Shown here in pieces: positions 22,400 to 31,585 of a DNA stretch of 64,000 nucleotides. The DNA comes from Tepidicella baoligensis (GTDB taxonomy: Bacteria > Pseudomonadota > Gammaproteobacteria > Burkholderiales > Burkholderiaceae_C). The stretch is taken from NCBI RefSeq assembly GCF_013432195.1, contig NZ_JACCDB010000007.1:80506-144505 (forward strand). Direction: 5' to 3'. Each line of letters begins with the position of its first letter. Within the stretch, counting starts at the first letter, position 1. Position numbers and translations under genes: made by a program. The notes under the pieces are model-generated. The model was not told the origin of the DNA, ran no database searches, and worked only from the letters and a program-made list of their open reading frames with translations.

Positions 22400-24802
22400 A
22401 TGGTTCGTCTGCTGGCGTTCATGCTGGGCAGCGTGCTCGGCGCCCTGGCCCAGTTGCAGCAAACGCAACTGTGGCCGGTGCAGGCCTATGCCATGCCGGC
22501 CAGTGCAGCGTGGCTGCTGTTGGGGCTGGCCTGGCGGCTCAGGGTGCGTGACAATGTCCAGGCCCTGCTGTGGGCCCTGGTGGGGGCGTTGTCGATCTTC
22601 GCCTTCACGGGCTGGCGTGCGTTGCACCACCAAGGTAGCGGATTGGATCCAGCCCTCGAAGGGCGTGACCTGCTGCTGGAAGGCTGGGTGGCGGAAATGC
22701 CCAGACGCGGCGAGGCCGGCTGGCAGTTCGAGTTCGTGCCTGAACGCGCCTGGTTGGCGGGGCAGGAGGTGCAACTGCCGCCTCGCCTGCGCCTGAGCTG
22801 GGCGGATCGGTCCAGTCGTGGTGCGCGCGCGGTTTCAGAACCCTTGGCGCTGGGCCCAGACGCCCTGCCTGCAAACGGATTGCGTGTCGGACAGCGATGG
22901 CGGCTCGTGGCCCGGCTCAAACGCCCGCATGGGCTGTCCAACCCACACGGTTTCGATGCCGAGCTGTGGATGTGGGAGCAGGGCCTGCAGGCGACGGGTT
23001 ACGTGCGCCAGGGGCGTGGTGTGGACGCGCCGGTCTGGCTGCAGGACACTGGGCGCTACCCGATCCAACAGGCCAGGCAGTGGATACGGGACCGGGTGAT
23101 CGACCGCGTCTCCTCACCCGAGGCGGCCGGCGTGCTCGCGGCCCTGGCCACCGGAGACCAAGGGGCGATTCCGCGTGCGCTGTGGGACACCTTCCGCGTG
23201 ACGGGCGTCACCCACCTGGTGGTCGTCTCCGGCATGCACATCACGATGTTTGCCTGGTTGGCGGTGGCCGGTGTGGGTTGGGTTTGGCGCTTGGCTGGCA
23301 GGGCCCGGCCAGCCCTGCTGGAGACCCTTCCCTTGCCGGTGGCGGCTGCCATGGGCGGCTTGCTGCTGGGGTGGGGTTACGCCGTGTTTTCGGGCTGGGG
23401 CGTGCCGGCGCAACGTGCGATAGGGATGTTGACGGCCGTGGTCCTGCTGCAGCTCAGTGGCCGGCGGTGGCCCTGGCCGCTGATGTGGCTGGCTGTGATG
23501 ACCGTGGTGGTGTGGCTGGACCCTTGGGCGCTGTTGCGGGCTGGCTTCTGGTTGAGCTTCGTCGCGGTGGCGGTGTTGTTCGCCGCAGGCAGTCCGTTGC
23601 CCGAAACCGGCCAGCGCTGGCGGGGCCAGGTGTGGCGGCTGATCCGTACCCAGGGCTGGGTCACGGTGGCACTGGCTCCGTTGACCCTGCTGTGGTTCGG
23701 CGAGTTTTCCATGGCCGGCTGGCTGGCCAACCTGGTGGCCATTCCCTGGGTGACGCTGGTGGTGACGCCGCTGGCACTGGCCGGCATTGTCTTGGCCCCG
23801 CTCTGGCAGATCGGGGCCTGGGCGGTGGAAGGGTTGGTGGGGGTGCTGGGCGTCATGGCGGCTTGGCCCTGGGCGGCCGTGAGCCGACCGGCCGTGCCTG
23901 GGGTACTCGCCCTGATCGCCGTCCTGGGCGGGGTCATACTGGTCAGCGGCTTGCCGTTCGCCTGGCGGGTTTGGGGCATGTTGCTGCTCTGGCCTGCACT
24001 GGCGTACACGCCGCCCCGCCCCCCGCCTGGTCATTTCGAATGGATCGCTGCCGATGTGGGCCAGGGCACGGCGGTCATTGTGCGCACCCACCGCCACACC
24101 CTCGTTTACGACACCGGACCGCCCATGGGTCCGCAGGCGGACGCGGCCCAACGGGTGTTGTTGCCCCTGTTGCGGCGCCACGGCGACGCACCCGACGCGG
24201 TGGTGGTGAGCCATGCCGACAGCGACCATGCCGGTGGCATGGGGACGCTCGCGAAGGCCTATCCCCGCACGGCATGGTGGACCTCGTTCGACACCTCCGA
24301 GCGCTGGGGCATGGACAGCCGACGCTGCGAGGCCCCCATGGGCTGGGAATGGGACGGTGTGCCTTTCCGCTTCCTTCATCCCTGGCCCGAGGACGACCCG
24401 CGGCGCCTGTCCTCCAACGCGATGTCATGCGTGCTCCTGGTCGGCGAGGGCGATGCCAGCCTGTTGCTGACCGGAGACATCACCGTGTCGGAGGAAACGC
24501 GTCTGGCCCTCGCGCATCCGGAGCTGCGGACACGGGTGCTGCTGGCTGCACATCATGGCAGCAAGACGTCTACCGGGCCCGTGTGGCTCAACACCTTGCG
24601 TCCCGAATGGGTGGTGATTCAGTCTGGTTACCGCAATCCCTACGGGCATCCGGCAGCGGAAGTGATTCGACGCCTGGATGCCAGAGGTATACGCTGGGTC
24701 GCCAGCCCCGACTGCGGCGCCGCCATGGGCAGCAGCCTATGGCCCGTTGAAGTCAGGTGCCACCGCCACGCCGTGCGGCGATACTGGCATCACCCAAAAT
24801 GA
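22400..24802 (+). CDS. comEC: Competence DNA channel protein ComEC/Rec2
   Basis: An 800-aa inner-membrane protein. An N-terminal hydrophobic region and OB-like domain (residues 1-210) precede the Competence domain with about eight membrane segments, starting at FRVTGVTHLVVVSGMHITM. The C-terminal metallo-beta-lactamase domain (from about residue 545) has WIAADVGQGTAVIVRT, the metal-binding VVVSHADSDHAGGM and a later AAHHGSKTST. ComEC forms the channel carrying single-stranded DNA into the cytoplasm during natural transformation. It is divergent from the DUF2126 gene. The presence of a complete ComEC suggests transformability, although no other com genes are in the window. Confidence 0.92.
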   Translation: MVRLLAFMLGSVLGALAQLQQTQLWPVQAYAMPASAAWLLLGLAWRLRVRDNVQALLWALVGALSIFAFTGWRALHHQGSGLDPALEGRDLLLEGWVAEMPRRGEAGWQFEFVPERAWLAGQEVQLPPRLRLSWADRSSRGARAVSEPLALGPDALPANGLRVGQRWRLVARLKRPHGLSNPHGFDAELWMWEQGLQATGYVRQGRGVDAPVWLQDTGRYPIQQARQWIRDRVIDRVSSPEAAGVLAALATGDQGAIPRALWDTFRVTGVTHLVVVSGMHITMFAWLAVAGVGWVWRLAGRARPALLETLPLPVAAAMGGLLLGWGYAVFSGWGVPAQRAIGMLTAVVLLQLSGRRWPWPLMWLAVMTVVVWLDPWALLRAGFWLSFVAVAVLFAAGSPLPETGQRWRGQVWRLIRTQGWVTVALAPLTLLWFGEFSMAGWLANLVAIPWVTLVVTPLALAGIVLAPLWQIGAWAVEGLVGVLGVMAAWPWAAVSRPAVPGVLALIAVLGGVILVSGLPFAWRVWGMLLLWPALAYTPPRPPPGHFEWIAADVGQGTAVIVRTHRHTLVYDTGPPMGPQADAAQRVLLPLLRRHGDAPDAVVVSHADSDHAGGMGTLAKAYPRTAWWTSFDTSERWGMDSRRCEAPMGWEWDGVPFRFLHPWPEDDPRRLSSNAMSCVLLVGEGDASLLLTGDITVSEETRLALAHPELRTRVLLAAHHGSKTSTGPVWLNTLRPEWVVIQSGYRNPYGHPAAEVIRRLDARGIRWVASPDCGAAMGSSLWPVEVRCHRHAVRRYWHHPK

Positions 24803-24827
24803 GCGCTGGCTCCGGGGTCGAACCAAG

Positions 24828-24843
24828 TGCATGCAGGCATGCA
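24828..24843. repeat. Short perfect inverted repeat between convergent genes
   Basis: TGCATGC and GCATGCA, separated by AG, form a 7-bp-arm dyad in the 88-base gap between comEC and the convergent gabT. There is no T run, so it is not a convincing intrinsic terminator; it may be a protein-binding site or chance. Confidence 0.35.
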
Positions 24844-24890
24844 TGAGATGGGCGCGTCGCGTGGCAGGATGAGCTGCTGGGGTCTGCCGT

Positions 24891-26198
24891 TCAGCCCTTG
24901 GCGGCCTTCAGCGCCTCGGCCATGATGGCCAGCCCCTCGTCCAGCAGTTCATCGCTGGCGGTGATCGGAACCAGAATGCGGATGACGTTGGCGTACACCC
25001 CGCACGACAGCAGCACCAGCCCGCGCTGGAGCGCTTCGGCGCACATGCGCTTGGTGAGTTCAGCCGCTGGCTTGCTGCGGTCGCCGCCTTCGAACAGTTC
25101 GATGGCCACCATGGAGCCCAGGCCGCGCACGTCCTGGATTTCCGGGTGCTGTTGCGCCAGCGTGCGCAGGCTGGCTTTCAGGCGCTCACCCACGGCGTTG
25201 GAACGCTCCAGCAGTTTTTCTTCCTCGAACACGTCCAGCACGGCCAGTGCGGCGGCGCAGGCCAGGGGGCTGCCGGCGTAGGTGCCGCCCAGGCCGCCGG
25301 GCAGGGGTTTGTCCATCAGCTCGGCCTTGCCGATCACGGCCGAGAGCGGGAAGCCGCCCGCCATGCTCTTGGCCATGGTGATCAGGTCGGGCGCCACGCC
25401 CCACTGCTCGCAGGCCAGCCAGGTGCCGGTACGGCCGGCACCGGTCTGCACCTCGTCGGCAATCAGCACAATGCCGTGCTGGTCGCACAGGGCGCGCAGG
25501 GCCCGCGCGAACTCGGGCGGGGCGACGTAGAAGCCGCCTTCCCCCTGCACCGGTTCCAGAATGATGGCGGCCACACGCTCGGGCTCCACGTCGTACTTGA
25601 AAATGTGCTCCACCGAACGCAAGGCGTCGGCCACGCTCACGCCGTGCAGCGGGTTGGGGAATTCGGCGTGGTAAATCTCGGCCGGGAAGGGGCCGAAGCC
25701 CGCTTTGTACGGGGCCACCTTGCCGGTGAGCGCCATGCCCAGCAACGTGCGACCGTGGAAGCCGCCGCCGAAAGCAATGACGGCCTGGCGCTTCGTGGCG
25801 ATGCGCGCGATCTTGACGGCGTTTTCCACCGCCTCGGCGCCGGTGGAGAGAAAGTAGGCCTTTTTGGGGAAGTTGCCCGGCGCCTTGGCAATGAGGCGCT
25901 CGGCCAGTTCCACGTAGGGTTCGTAGGCCACCACCTGAAAGCAGGTGTGGTGGTAGTGGTCGAGCTGGGCCTTCACGGCTTCCACGATCCTGGGGTGGCG
26001 GTGGCCGGTGTTGAGCACGGCAATGCCGCCGGCGAAGTCGATGTAGCGGCGGCCTTCCACGTCCCAGAGTTCGGCGTTCTCGGCGCGCTCGGCAAAAACC
26101 TCGTAGGTCTGGCCCAGGCCGGCGGGGAGGGCGGCGCGGCGGCGCGCCATGAGGTGGGCGTTGGTCTTGGCTTCGGTGAGCTTGGGGTCGCGGTGCAT
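24891..26198 (-). CDS. gabT: 4-aminobutyrate (or 5-aminovalerate) aminotransferase
   Basis: A 435-aa class III PLP aminotransferase. GGIAVLNTGHRHPRIVEAV, STGAEAVENAVKIAR, and the carboxylate-facing GGGFHGRTLLGMALTGK are visible. The PLP-binding Asp is in VLIADEVQTGAGRTG and the Schiff-base Lys in ITMAKSMAGGFPLSA. GabT transfers the amino group of GABA to 2-oxoglutarate, giving succinate semialdehyde for GabD; DavT does the same with 5-aminovalerate. ATG 26198 has AGGAG eight bases upstream. A MocR/GabR-type regulator is transcribed divergently, as in known gab systems. Confidence 0.92.
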   Translation of the reverse strand: MHRDPKLTEAKTNAHLMARRRAALPAGLGQTYEVFAERAENAELWDVEGRRYIDFAGGIAVLNTGHRHPRIVEAVKAQLDHYHHTCFQVVAYEPYVELAERLIAKAPGNFPKKAYFLSTGAEAVENAVKIARIATKRQAVIAFGGGFHGRTLLGMALTGKVAPYKAGFGPFPAEIYHAEFPNPLHGVSVADALRSVEHIFKYDVEPERVAAIILEPVQGEGGFYVAPPEFARALRALCDQHGIVLIADEVQTGAGRTGTWLACEQWGVAPDLITMAKSMAGGFPLSAVIGKAELMDKPLPGGLGGTYAGSPLACAAALAVLDVFEEEKLLERSNAVGERLKASLRTLAQQHPEIQDVRGLGSMVAIELFEGGDRSKPAAELTKRMCAEALQRGLVLLSCGVYANVIRILVPITASDELLDEGLAIMAEALKAAKG

Positions 26199-26357
26199 GA
26201 TGGGCTCCTGGAGGGTGGCGTGCCCTTGCGACAGCACGCAGGGGTCATGCCTGCACTGTAGGGGCCGAGACCACCTCGTTAACATATACAGACAGGCGGT
26301 CGAGGCCGACACACTGTGCAGCCCCACCGACCAATACAGTCCAACCCTGATCCTTAC
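26199..26357. promoter_or_regulatory. Divergent gabT / mocR promoter with repeated ATACAG
   Basis: The 159-base divergent region contains two same-orientation copies of ATACAG (26286-26291 and 26334-26339), 48 bases apart. The first lies within TATACAGA, which recurs upstream of gabD at 8728-8735. GabR/MocR regulators commonly bind direct repeats in such divergent regions, so these are candidate operators; that assignment is inference. Confidence 0.45.
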
Positions 26358-27782
26358 ATGTTCACGCTCGATCCGCAAGATGCCACCCCGCTCGTCACCC
26401 AGATCGTGGAAGGGTTCCGGGGCCTGATCGAGTCCGGTGCGCTGCGGCCGGGGGCCAAGGCCCCGTCGATCCGCCAGTTCGCGCACGCGCATGGGGTGAG
26501 CGTGTATACGGTGGTGGACGCCTACGACCGGCTGGTGGCGCTGGGTTATTTCGTCTCGCGTCCGCATTCCGGTTTTTTCGTGCGCCGCCGCGAGGTGAGT
26601 GTCAGCGTGGCCGGGCGGTCGGGAGCCAACTACCACTTCGACTCGATGTGGTACCTGCGCAGTGTGTTCGAGAACCGCAACCTGGACCTGAAACCCGGTT
26701 GCGGCTGGCTGCCCGGCGAATGGCTGTTCGAGGAAGGGCTGCGCCGCAGCCTGCGCAGCCTGGCGTCCAACCCGGTGGACCTGGGGGGCTACGGCGAGCC
26801 CAAGGGGTTCCTGCCGGTGCGCCAGCTGGTGCGCGACATGCTGGCCGAACAGGAAATCGCCCTGACGGCCGAGCAGGTGTTGCTGACCAACGGTTCCAGC
26901 CAGGCCATGGACATGGTGGCCCGGCGTCTGGTGCAGCCCGGCGACGCGGTGCTGGTGGACGAGCCCGGTTACCCGAACCTGCTGTTTTCGTTGCGCTTCC
27001 TGGGCGCTCGGCTGATCGGGGTGCCGCGTACCCCCAACGGCTACGATCTGGCGGCACTGGAAGACCTGGTTCGCGTGCACGAGCCCAAGGTGTTCTTCAC
27101 CCAGCCGCGTTTGCAAAGCCCCACCGCTTCGGTGGCCAGCCTGGCGCATCTGCACCGCGTGGTGCAGCTGGCCGAACGCCACCAGTTCACGGTGGTGGAA
27201 AACGACATCTATGCCGACTTGGACCCGGAGCCGCGCCCTTCGCTGGCCAGCCTGGACCAGTTGCAGCGGGTGGTGTACATCAGCAGCTTTTCCAAGACGG
27301 TGTCGCCCAACCTGCGCGTGGGCTATGTGGCGGCGCACCCGGACGTGCTCGAAGACCTGGCCCAGCTCAAGATGATTTCAGGGCTCACGTCTTCGGAGTT
27401 CGCCGAGCGGCTCACCTACGGCGCGCTCATCGACGGGCGCTGGCGCAAACACCTGCGTGGCCTGCGCGACCGGCTGGCGCGCGCGCACCAGGCGGTGGCG
27501 GAAAAGCTGGAGGCCCACGGTTTCGAACTGTTCAACGAACCCAAGGCCGGCATGTTCCTGTGGGCGCGACACCCGCGTGTGGACAATGCCACCGAACTCG
27601 CCTACCAGGCCACGGAGCATGACATCCTGCTCGGCCCCGGACACCTGTTCACCACCGATCTCCAACCCAGCCCGTGGATGCGCTTCAACGTGGCATTCGC
27701 TGAAGACGAGCGGTTGTGGTCGGTGTTGCGCAGGCTGTTGCAAGCTCGCTCAGCGCCAGGCCCGAGGGCGACGCAGACCTGA
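26358..27782 (+). CDS. MocR/GabR-family regulator (GntR HTH fused to aminotransferase fold)
   Basis: A 474-aa fusion. The N-terminal GntR-type winged helix (residues about 8-75) includes GALRPGAKAPSIRQFAHAHGVS and ALGYFVSRPHSGFFV. A type I aminotransferase-like domain follows (GGYGEPKGFLPVRQL, LLTNGSSQAMDMVARRLV, ENDIYADLDP), with the PLP Lys in YISSFSKTVSPNLRVGYV. These regulators use PLP to sense an amino compound such as GABA. ATG 26358 begins the protein shortly before the HTH; the frame is open 14 codons upstream. Divergent from gabT, its probable target. Confidence 0.9.
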   Translation: MFTLDPQDATPLVTQIVEGFRGLIESGALRPGAKAPSIRQFAHAHGVSVYTVVDAYDRLVALGYFVSRPHSGFFVRRREVSVSVAGRSGANYHFDSMWYLRSVFENRNLDLKPGCGWLPGEWLFEEGLRRSLRSLASNPVDLGGYGEPKGFLPVRQLVRDMLAEQEIALTAEQVLLTNGSSQAMDMVARRLVQPGDAVLVDEPGYPNLLFSLRFLGARLIGVPRTPNGYDLAALEDLVRVHEPKVFFTQPRLQSPTASVASLAHLHRVVQLAERHQFTVVENDIYADLDPEPRPSLASLDQLQRVVYISSFSKTVSPNLRVGYVAAHPDVLEDLAQLKMISGLTSSEFAERLTYGALIDGRWRKHLRGLRDRLARAHQAVAEKLEAHGFELFNEPKAGMFLWARHPRVDNATELAYQATEHDILLGPGHLFTTDLQPSPWMRFNVAFAEDERLWSVLRRLLQARSAPGPRATQT

Positions 27783-27785
27783 CGG

Positions 27786-27801
27786 AACCCCTGGGGGTTT
27801 T
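27786..27801 (+). terminator. Possible short intrinsic terminator after the MocR gene
   Basis: AACCC and GGGTT arms enclose a CTGG loop and are followed by a short T run. The stem is only five pairs, so this is a weak candidate, but its place directly after the stop codon is appropriate. Confidence 0.4.
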
Positions 27802-27892
27802 CAAGTCGCCCGGGCGGGTGAGGAAGCCCTTGCACCGCCATGCGACCGGTGCAATTGCTTAGAATTCGGCCACTATCCCGAGGATGAATGGC

Positions 27893-28120
27893 ATGAATAT
27901 CGACCGAGAACTCGACGCGCGCGGCCTGAACTGCCCGTTGCCGATTTTGAAAGCCAAGAAGGCGCTGGCCGACATGAGCAGCGGCCAGGTGCTGAAGGTG
28001 ATCGCTACCGATTCCGGCTCGATCCGCGACTTCCAGGCGTTTGCCAAGCAGACCGGCAACGAGTTGCTGCAGCAGGAGACGGCAGGCCCCGACTATGTGT
28101 CGGTCCTGCGCCGCCGCTGA
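27893..28120 (+). CDS. tusA: TusA-family sulfurtransferase
   Basis: A 75-aa sulfur-carrier protein. The family motif with the persulfide-bearing Cys is DARGLNCPLPILKAKKAL near the N-terminus, followed by the two-layer alpha/beta fold ending in D-Y-V-S-V-L-R. TusA proteins relay sulfane sulfur for tRNA thiolation, molybdenum cofactor work or sulfur oxidation. Molybdenum-dependent SoxC is encoded elsewhere in this window, but there is no local sulfur operon here. Of two ATGs, 27893 is preferred because GAGG lies nine bases upstream; ATG 27884 directly abuts it. Confidence 0.9.
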   Translation: MNIDRELDARGLNCPLPILKAKKALADMSSGQVLKVIATDSGSIRDFQAFAKQTGNELLQQETAGPDYVSVLRRR

Positions 28121-28132
28121 GCATCAGAGGCA

Positions 28133-31100
28133 TCACGCACCCAGACGCTGCAACTGCTCCTGCAGCCGGGCCAACGCAGCACCGAAGTCGGCCACACGTT
28201 TCTTTTCCTGCTCGATCACGGCTGCTGGAGCCTTGGCCACGAAGGCCTCGTTGCCAAGCTTGGCCTTGGCCTTGGCGATCTCGCCTTGGAGCCGATTCAC
28301 TTCCTTGCCGAGTCTGGCCTTTTCCGCCGCCACATCGATTTCCATGAACAGACACAGCCGGGCCACATCGGCCGCGCCCAGGCTCACCACAGCCACGGGT
28401 GCTGTCTGAGCGGCTGCCGCCCAGCTGGCTTCGTCGTCGAATACCTTCACCTCGCTGAGCTTGGCCAGGGCCTGCAGCACGGGGGCGACGTCGTGCAAAA
28501 AAGCTGCGCCGGCCGGGCTGCCGGCCACGGCGTACAGCGGCAGGCGCTGGGCGGGTGACACGCCCATTTCGCCACGCAAGTTGCGGCAGGCATCCACCAG
28601 CGCCTTGAGCTGGGCCACATGGGCTTCGGCCTGCTCGTCGATGCGTTCCGGTTGGCTCACCGGGTAGGCTGCGATGCTGACCGACGGACCCGAACGGCCG
28701 GCCACGGGAGCCACCTTCTGCCACAGCTCTTCGGTGATGAAGGGAATGATGGGGTGCGCCAAGCGCAGGATGGTCTCCAGCGTGCGAATCAGGGTGCGAC
28801 GGGTGCCGCGCTGTTGTTCGGCGTTGCCGGTCTGGATCTGCACTTTGGCGATTTCCAGATACCAGTCGCAGAACTCGTTCCAGACGAAGTCGTAGATCGC
28901 GTTGGCCACATGGTCGAGCCGGTAGTCGGCAAAGCCTTTGGCAACGTCGGCTTCCACCCGCTGCAGGCGCGAAACGATCCAGCGGTCGGCCTGGCTGAAG
29001 TGCAGGTAACCGCCGCCGGGCCGCCCCAAGGCGGTTACAGCCCCCTCGGGGGGCAGCGAAGCGTGGGGGCTTGTACCACCGCCGCCGGGTACGCACTGGT
29101 CGGCGGTGTGGTCGCTCAGACCGCAGTCGTGGCCTTCGCAGTTCATCAGCACGAAGCGGGCGGCGTTCCAGAGCTTGTTGCAGAAATTGCGGTAGCCCTC
29201 ACACCGCTTGCTGTCGAAATTGATGCTGCGGCCCAGCGAGGCCAGCGCGGCAAAGGTGAAGCGCAGCGCGTCGGCGCCATAGGCAGGGATGCCGTCGGGG
29301 AATTCCTTTTCGGTCTGCTTGCGCACCTTGGGTGCGGTTTCGGGCTTGCGCAGCCCGGTGGTGCGTTTCTCCAGCAGCTCGGGCAGGCTGATGCCATCGA
29401 TCAGGTCCACCGGGTCCAGCACGTTGCCTTCGGACTTGCTCATTTTCTGGCCCTGGGCGTCGCGCACCAGGCCATGGATGTAGACGTGCTTGAATGGCAC
29501 GCGGCCGGTGAAGTGGGTGGTCATCATGATCATCCGGGCAACCCAGAAGAAAATGATGTCGTAGCCAGTGACGAGGACGCTGGAGGGCAGGTAGAGGTCG
29601 TAGTCGGTGGTGCTGACCGCTGCGCCGCTGGCCGTGCCGGGCACGCTCTGGCTCATCCGTCCTGCGGCCGGGAAATCGCCCGGCTCGCGTCCGGCGCTGC
29701 CAGCGGCTTCCTGGTGGGCAGCGGCTTCAGGCCAACCCAGCGTGCTGAAGGGCACCAGGGCACTGGAGTACCAGGTGTCCAGTACGTCGGGGTCGCGCTT
29801 CAGTCCGCCGGCCAGCAAGGCGGCGCGTTGGGTGTCGCTCAGGTTCGCGGCGTAGGCCTGCAACTGGGCCTGGGCCTCGGCTTCGTCGCGGGCCACATAG
29901 ACGTTGCCTTCCACGTCGTACCAGGCGGGGATTTGATGACCCCACCACAACTGGCGGGAAATGCACCAGTCCTGAATGTTGTTCATCCACTGGTTGTAAG
30001 TGTTGACCCAGTTTTCGGGCACGAAGGTCACCTGGCCGCTTTGTACGGCGTCGATGGCCTTTTGCGCGATGGAGCGAGTGTCCTGGTCGGGGCCAGCCCC
30101 CCCGGGGGGCGGCGAACCATACGCAGGGGAGGGTGTGGGGGCCTTGTTCATGGCGACGAACCATTGGTCGGTCAGCATCGGCTCGACCACCTGGCCGGTG
30201 CGGGCACAGCGCGGCACCATGAGCCTGTGTTTCTTCACCTCCACCAACAAGCCTGCGGCCTCCAGGTCGGCCACGATCTGCTGGCGGGCCACGAAGCGGT
30301 CCAGCCCACGGTATTTCGCCGGCCCGTGGTCGTTGATCTTGGCATCCAGCGTCAGTACGCCGATCGTCGGCAGCTGGTGGCGCTGGCCCACGGCATAGTC
30401 GTTGGCGTCATGTGCCGGGGTCACTTTCACCACGCCGGTGCCGAATGCGCGGTCGACGTACTCGTCGGCAATCACAGGGATTTCGCGGTCGCACAGCGGC
30501 AACTTCACATACTGGCCCACCAGGTGGGCGTAGCGTTCGTCTTCGGGGTGCACCATCACGGCCACGTCGCCCAGCAGGGTCTCGGGGCGGGTGGTGGCCA
30601 CCACCATTTGGCCTTCGCCGCTCACCAGCGGGTAGGCGATGTGCCAGAGGAAGCCGTCTTCCTCCTCGCTTTCGACCTCCAGGTCGGACACCGCGCTCAT
30701 CAGCACCGGGTCCCAGTTGACGAGGCGTTTGCCACGGTAGATCAGGCCTTGCTCATACAGCCGCACAAAGGTCTCGGTCACCACGCGGGACAGTTTGTCG
30801 TCCATGGTGAAATACTCGCGGCTCCAGTCCACGCTGTCGCCCATGCGGCGCATCTGCTGGGTGATGGTATTGCCCGACTGTTCCTTCCACTCCCACACCT
30901 TGGCCACGAAGTTCTTGCGGGCGATTTCCGGGGTGGGGCCCATCTCGTGGCGGCTGATGCCCTGACTTTGCAACTGGCGTTCAACCACGATCTGCGTGGC
31001 GATACCGGCGTGATCCGTGCCGGGAATCCACACCGTGTTGAAGCCCATCATGCGGTGGTAGCGGGTCAGGCTGTCCATGATGGTTTGGTTGAAGGCGTGC

Positions 31101-31318
31101 CCCATGTGCAGCGTGCCGGTCACGTTGGGCGGCGGCAATTGGATGGCAAAGTTGCGGCCAGCGGCAGCTGCCTCGGCATTGGGTTGAGCGGTGCCCCGGA
31201 AGCCGGCTCGGCCGTAGCCCCGACGCTCCCATTCCGGGCCCCAATGGGCCTCCAGTGCGGCAGGCTCGAATGATTTGGACAGGGCTTGCAGGCCGGGTTG
31301 GGCAATGGCGTCTGACAT
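28133..31318 (-). CDS. valS: Valyl-tRNA synthetase with in-frame insertions
   Basis: A 1061-aa class I synthetase, about 110 residues longer than E. coli ValS. HIGH-type motif [17 protein letters not shown] is near the N-terminus, the CP1 editing domain occupies about 240-450, KMSKS is in [14 protein letters not shown], and a C-terminal coiled coil ends the protein ([20 protein letters not shown]). Extra length comes partly from three low-complexity, Gly/Pro/Ser/Ala-rich insertions. One follows QWFVAMNKA (30089-30143), one follows LGWPEAAAH (about 29600-29720), and one lies before [10 protein letters not shown] (29021-29089). Two are made of a GC-rich palindromic repeat. ATG 31318 begins a normal ValS N-terminus. 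It ends 12 bases from convergent tusA. Confidence 0.95.
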   Translation of the reverse strand: MSDAIAQPGLQALSKSFEPAALEAHWGPEWERRGYGRAGFRGTAQPNAEAAAAGRNFAIQLPPPNVTGTLHMGHAFNQTIMDSLTRYHRMMGFNTVWIPGTDHAGIATQIVVERQLQSQGISRHEMGPTPEIARKNFVAKVWEWKEQSGNTITQQMRRMGDSVDWSREYFTMDDKLSRVVTETFVRLYEQGLIYRGKRLVNWDPVLMSAVSDLEVESEEEDGFLWHIAYPLVSGEGQMVVATTRPETLLGDVAVMVHPEDERYAHLVGQYVKLPLCDREIPVIADEYVDRAFGTGVVKVTPAHDANDYAVGQRHQLPTIGVLTLDAKINDHGPAKYRGLDRFVARQQIVADLEAAGLLVEVKKHRLMVPRCARTGQVVEPMLTDQWFVAMNKAPTPSPAYGSPPPGGAGPDQDTRSIAQKAIDAVQSGQVTFVPENWVNTYNQWMNNIQDWCISRQLWWGHQIPAWYDVEGNVYVARDEAEAQAQLQAYAANLSDTQRAALLAGGLKRDPDVLDTWYSSALVPFSTLGWPEAAAHQEAAGSAGREPGDFPAAGRMSQSVPGTASGAAVSTTDYDLYLPSSVLVTGYDIIFFWVARMIMMTTHFTGRVPFKHVYIHGLVRDAQGQKMSKSEGNVLDPVDLIDGISLPELLEKRTTGLRKPETAPKVRKQTEKEFPDGIPAYGADALRFTFAALASLGRSINFDSKRCEGYRNFCNKLWNAARFVLMNCEGHDCGLSDHTADQCVPGGGGTSPHASLPPEGAVTALGRPGGGYLHFSQADRWIVSRLQRVEADVAKGFADYRLDHVANAIYDFVWNEFCDWYLEIAKVQIQTGNAEQQRGTRRTLIRTLETILRLAHPIIPFITEELWQKVAPVAGRSGPSVSIAAYPVSQPERIDEQAEAHVAQLKALVDACRNLRGEMGVSPAQRLPLYAVAGSPAGAAFLHDVAPVLQALAKLSEVKVFDDEASWAAAAQTAPVAVVSLGAADVARLCLFMEIDVAAEKARLGKEVNRLQGEIAKAKAKLGNEAFVAKAPAAVIEQEKKRVADFGAALARLQEQLQRLGA
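29010..29089. repeat. GC-rich palindromic repeat in valS, copy A, with 11-bp flanking repeats
   Basis: Two hairpins in tandem: CCGCC-CCAA-GGCGG (29021-29034) and CCCCC-TC-GGGGG (29041-29052), then GCAGCGAA and GTGGGGGC. The unit is bounded by an identical 11-mer, CCGCCGCCGGG, at 29010-29020 and 29079-29089. The two 11-mers are 69 bases apart, exactly 23 codons, so the reading frame is kept. Confidence 0.8.
29667..29684. repeat. Inverted repeat inside a second valS insertion
   Basis: GCCGGG and CCCGGC arms flank AAATCG. It lies within the stretch encoding an Ala/Gly/Ser-rich insertion absent from standard ValS. The sequence does not match copies A or B, so it may be an unrelated repeat. Confidence 0.45.
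30089..30143. repeat. GC-rich palindromic repeat in valS, copy B
   Basis: CAGCCCCC, CGGGGGGC, GGCGAA and GTGGGGGC occur in the same order as in copy A, with an additional 15 or so bases before the last block. It encodes a Pro/Gly/Ser-rich insertion in ValS ([14 protein letters not shown]) just after QWFVAMNK. Confidence 0.7.
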
Positions 31319-31585
31319 GAGGGTTCGTTGGGTACAGGCAGAGAAATCCAAGGATTTTACGAGGGCCTTTCCACCGCAGCGGTGGTGTGGATGCATGGAT
31401 GGGGGTTCTGGTAAATAGGAATCATTATATTGATGTGTTTGGCTGATAGACAATGTTTATCCTGTACATAGGCGCGGCCAATTAGACATCTGACCCAAAT
31501 GGCGTTATGGTTAATAAGGTCGGTAGGGCATGGTCGGATCCGACGGTGCCCAGCGGCAACTTCAACCACCCAGAAGGAGATGAAC
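31319..31585. promoter_or_regulatory. Divergent valS / rubrerythrin region
   Basis: A 267-base divergent gap. The part 31405-31520 is markedly AT-rich for this genome and includes AATCATTATATTG (31418-31430), which faintly resembles a Fur/PerR-type site, and likely the rubrerythrin promoter. A perfect 12-bp palindrome GTCGGATCCGAC lies at 31533-31544, 42 bases before the rubrerythrin start. No regulator is assigned. Confidence 0.45.

Noticed and set aside
28619..31273. An 884-codon open frame antisense to valS
   Set aside because: Shadow of the valS codon bias; no domain seen and the opposite strand is unambiguous.
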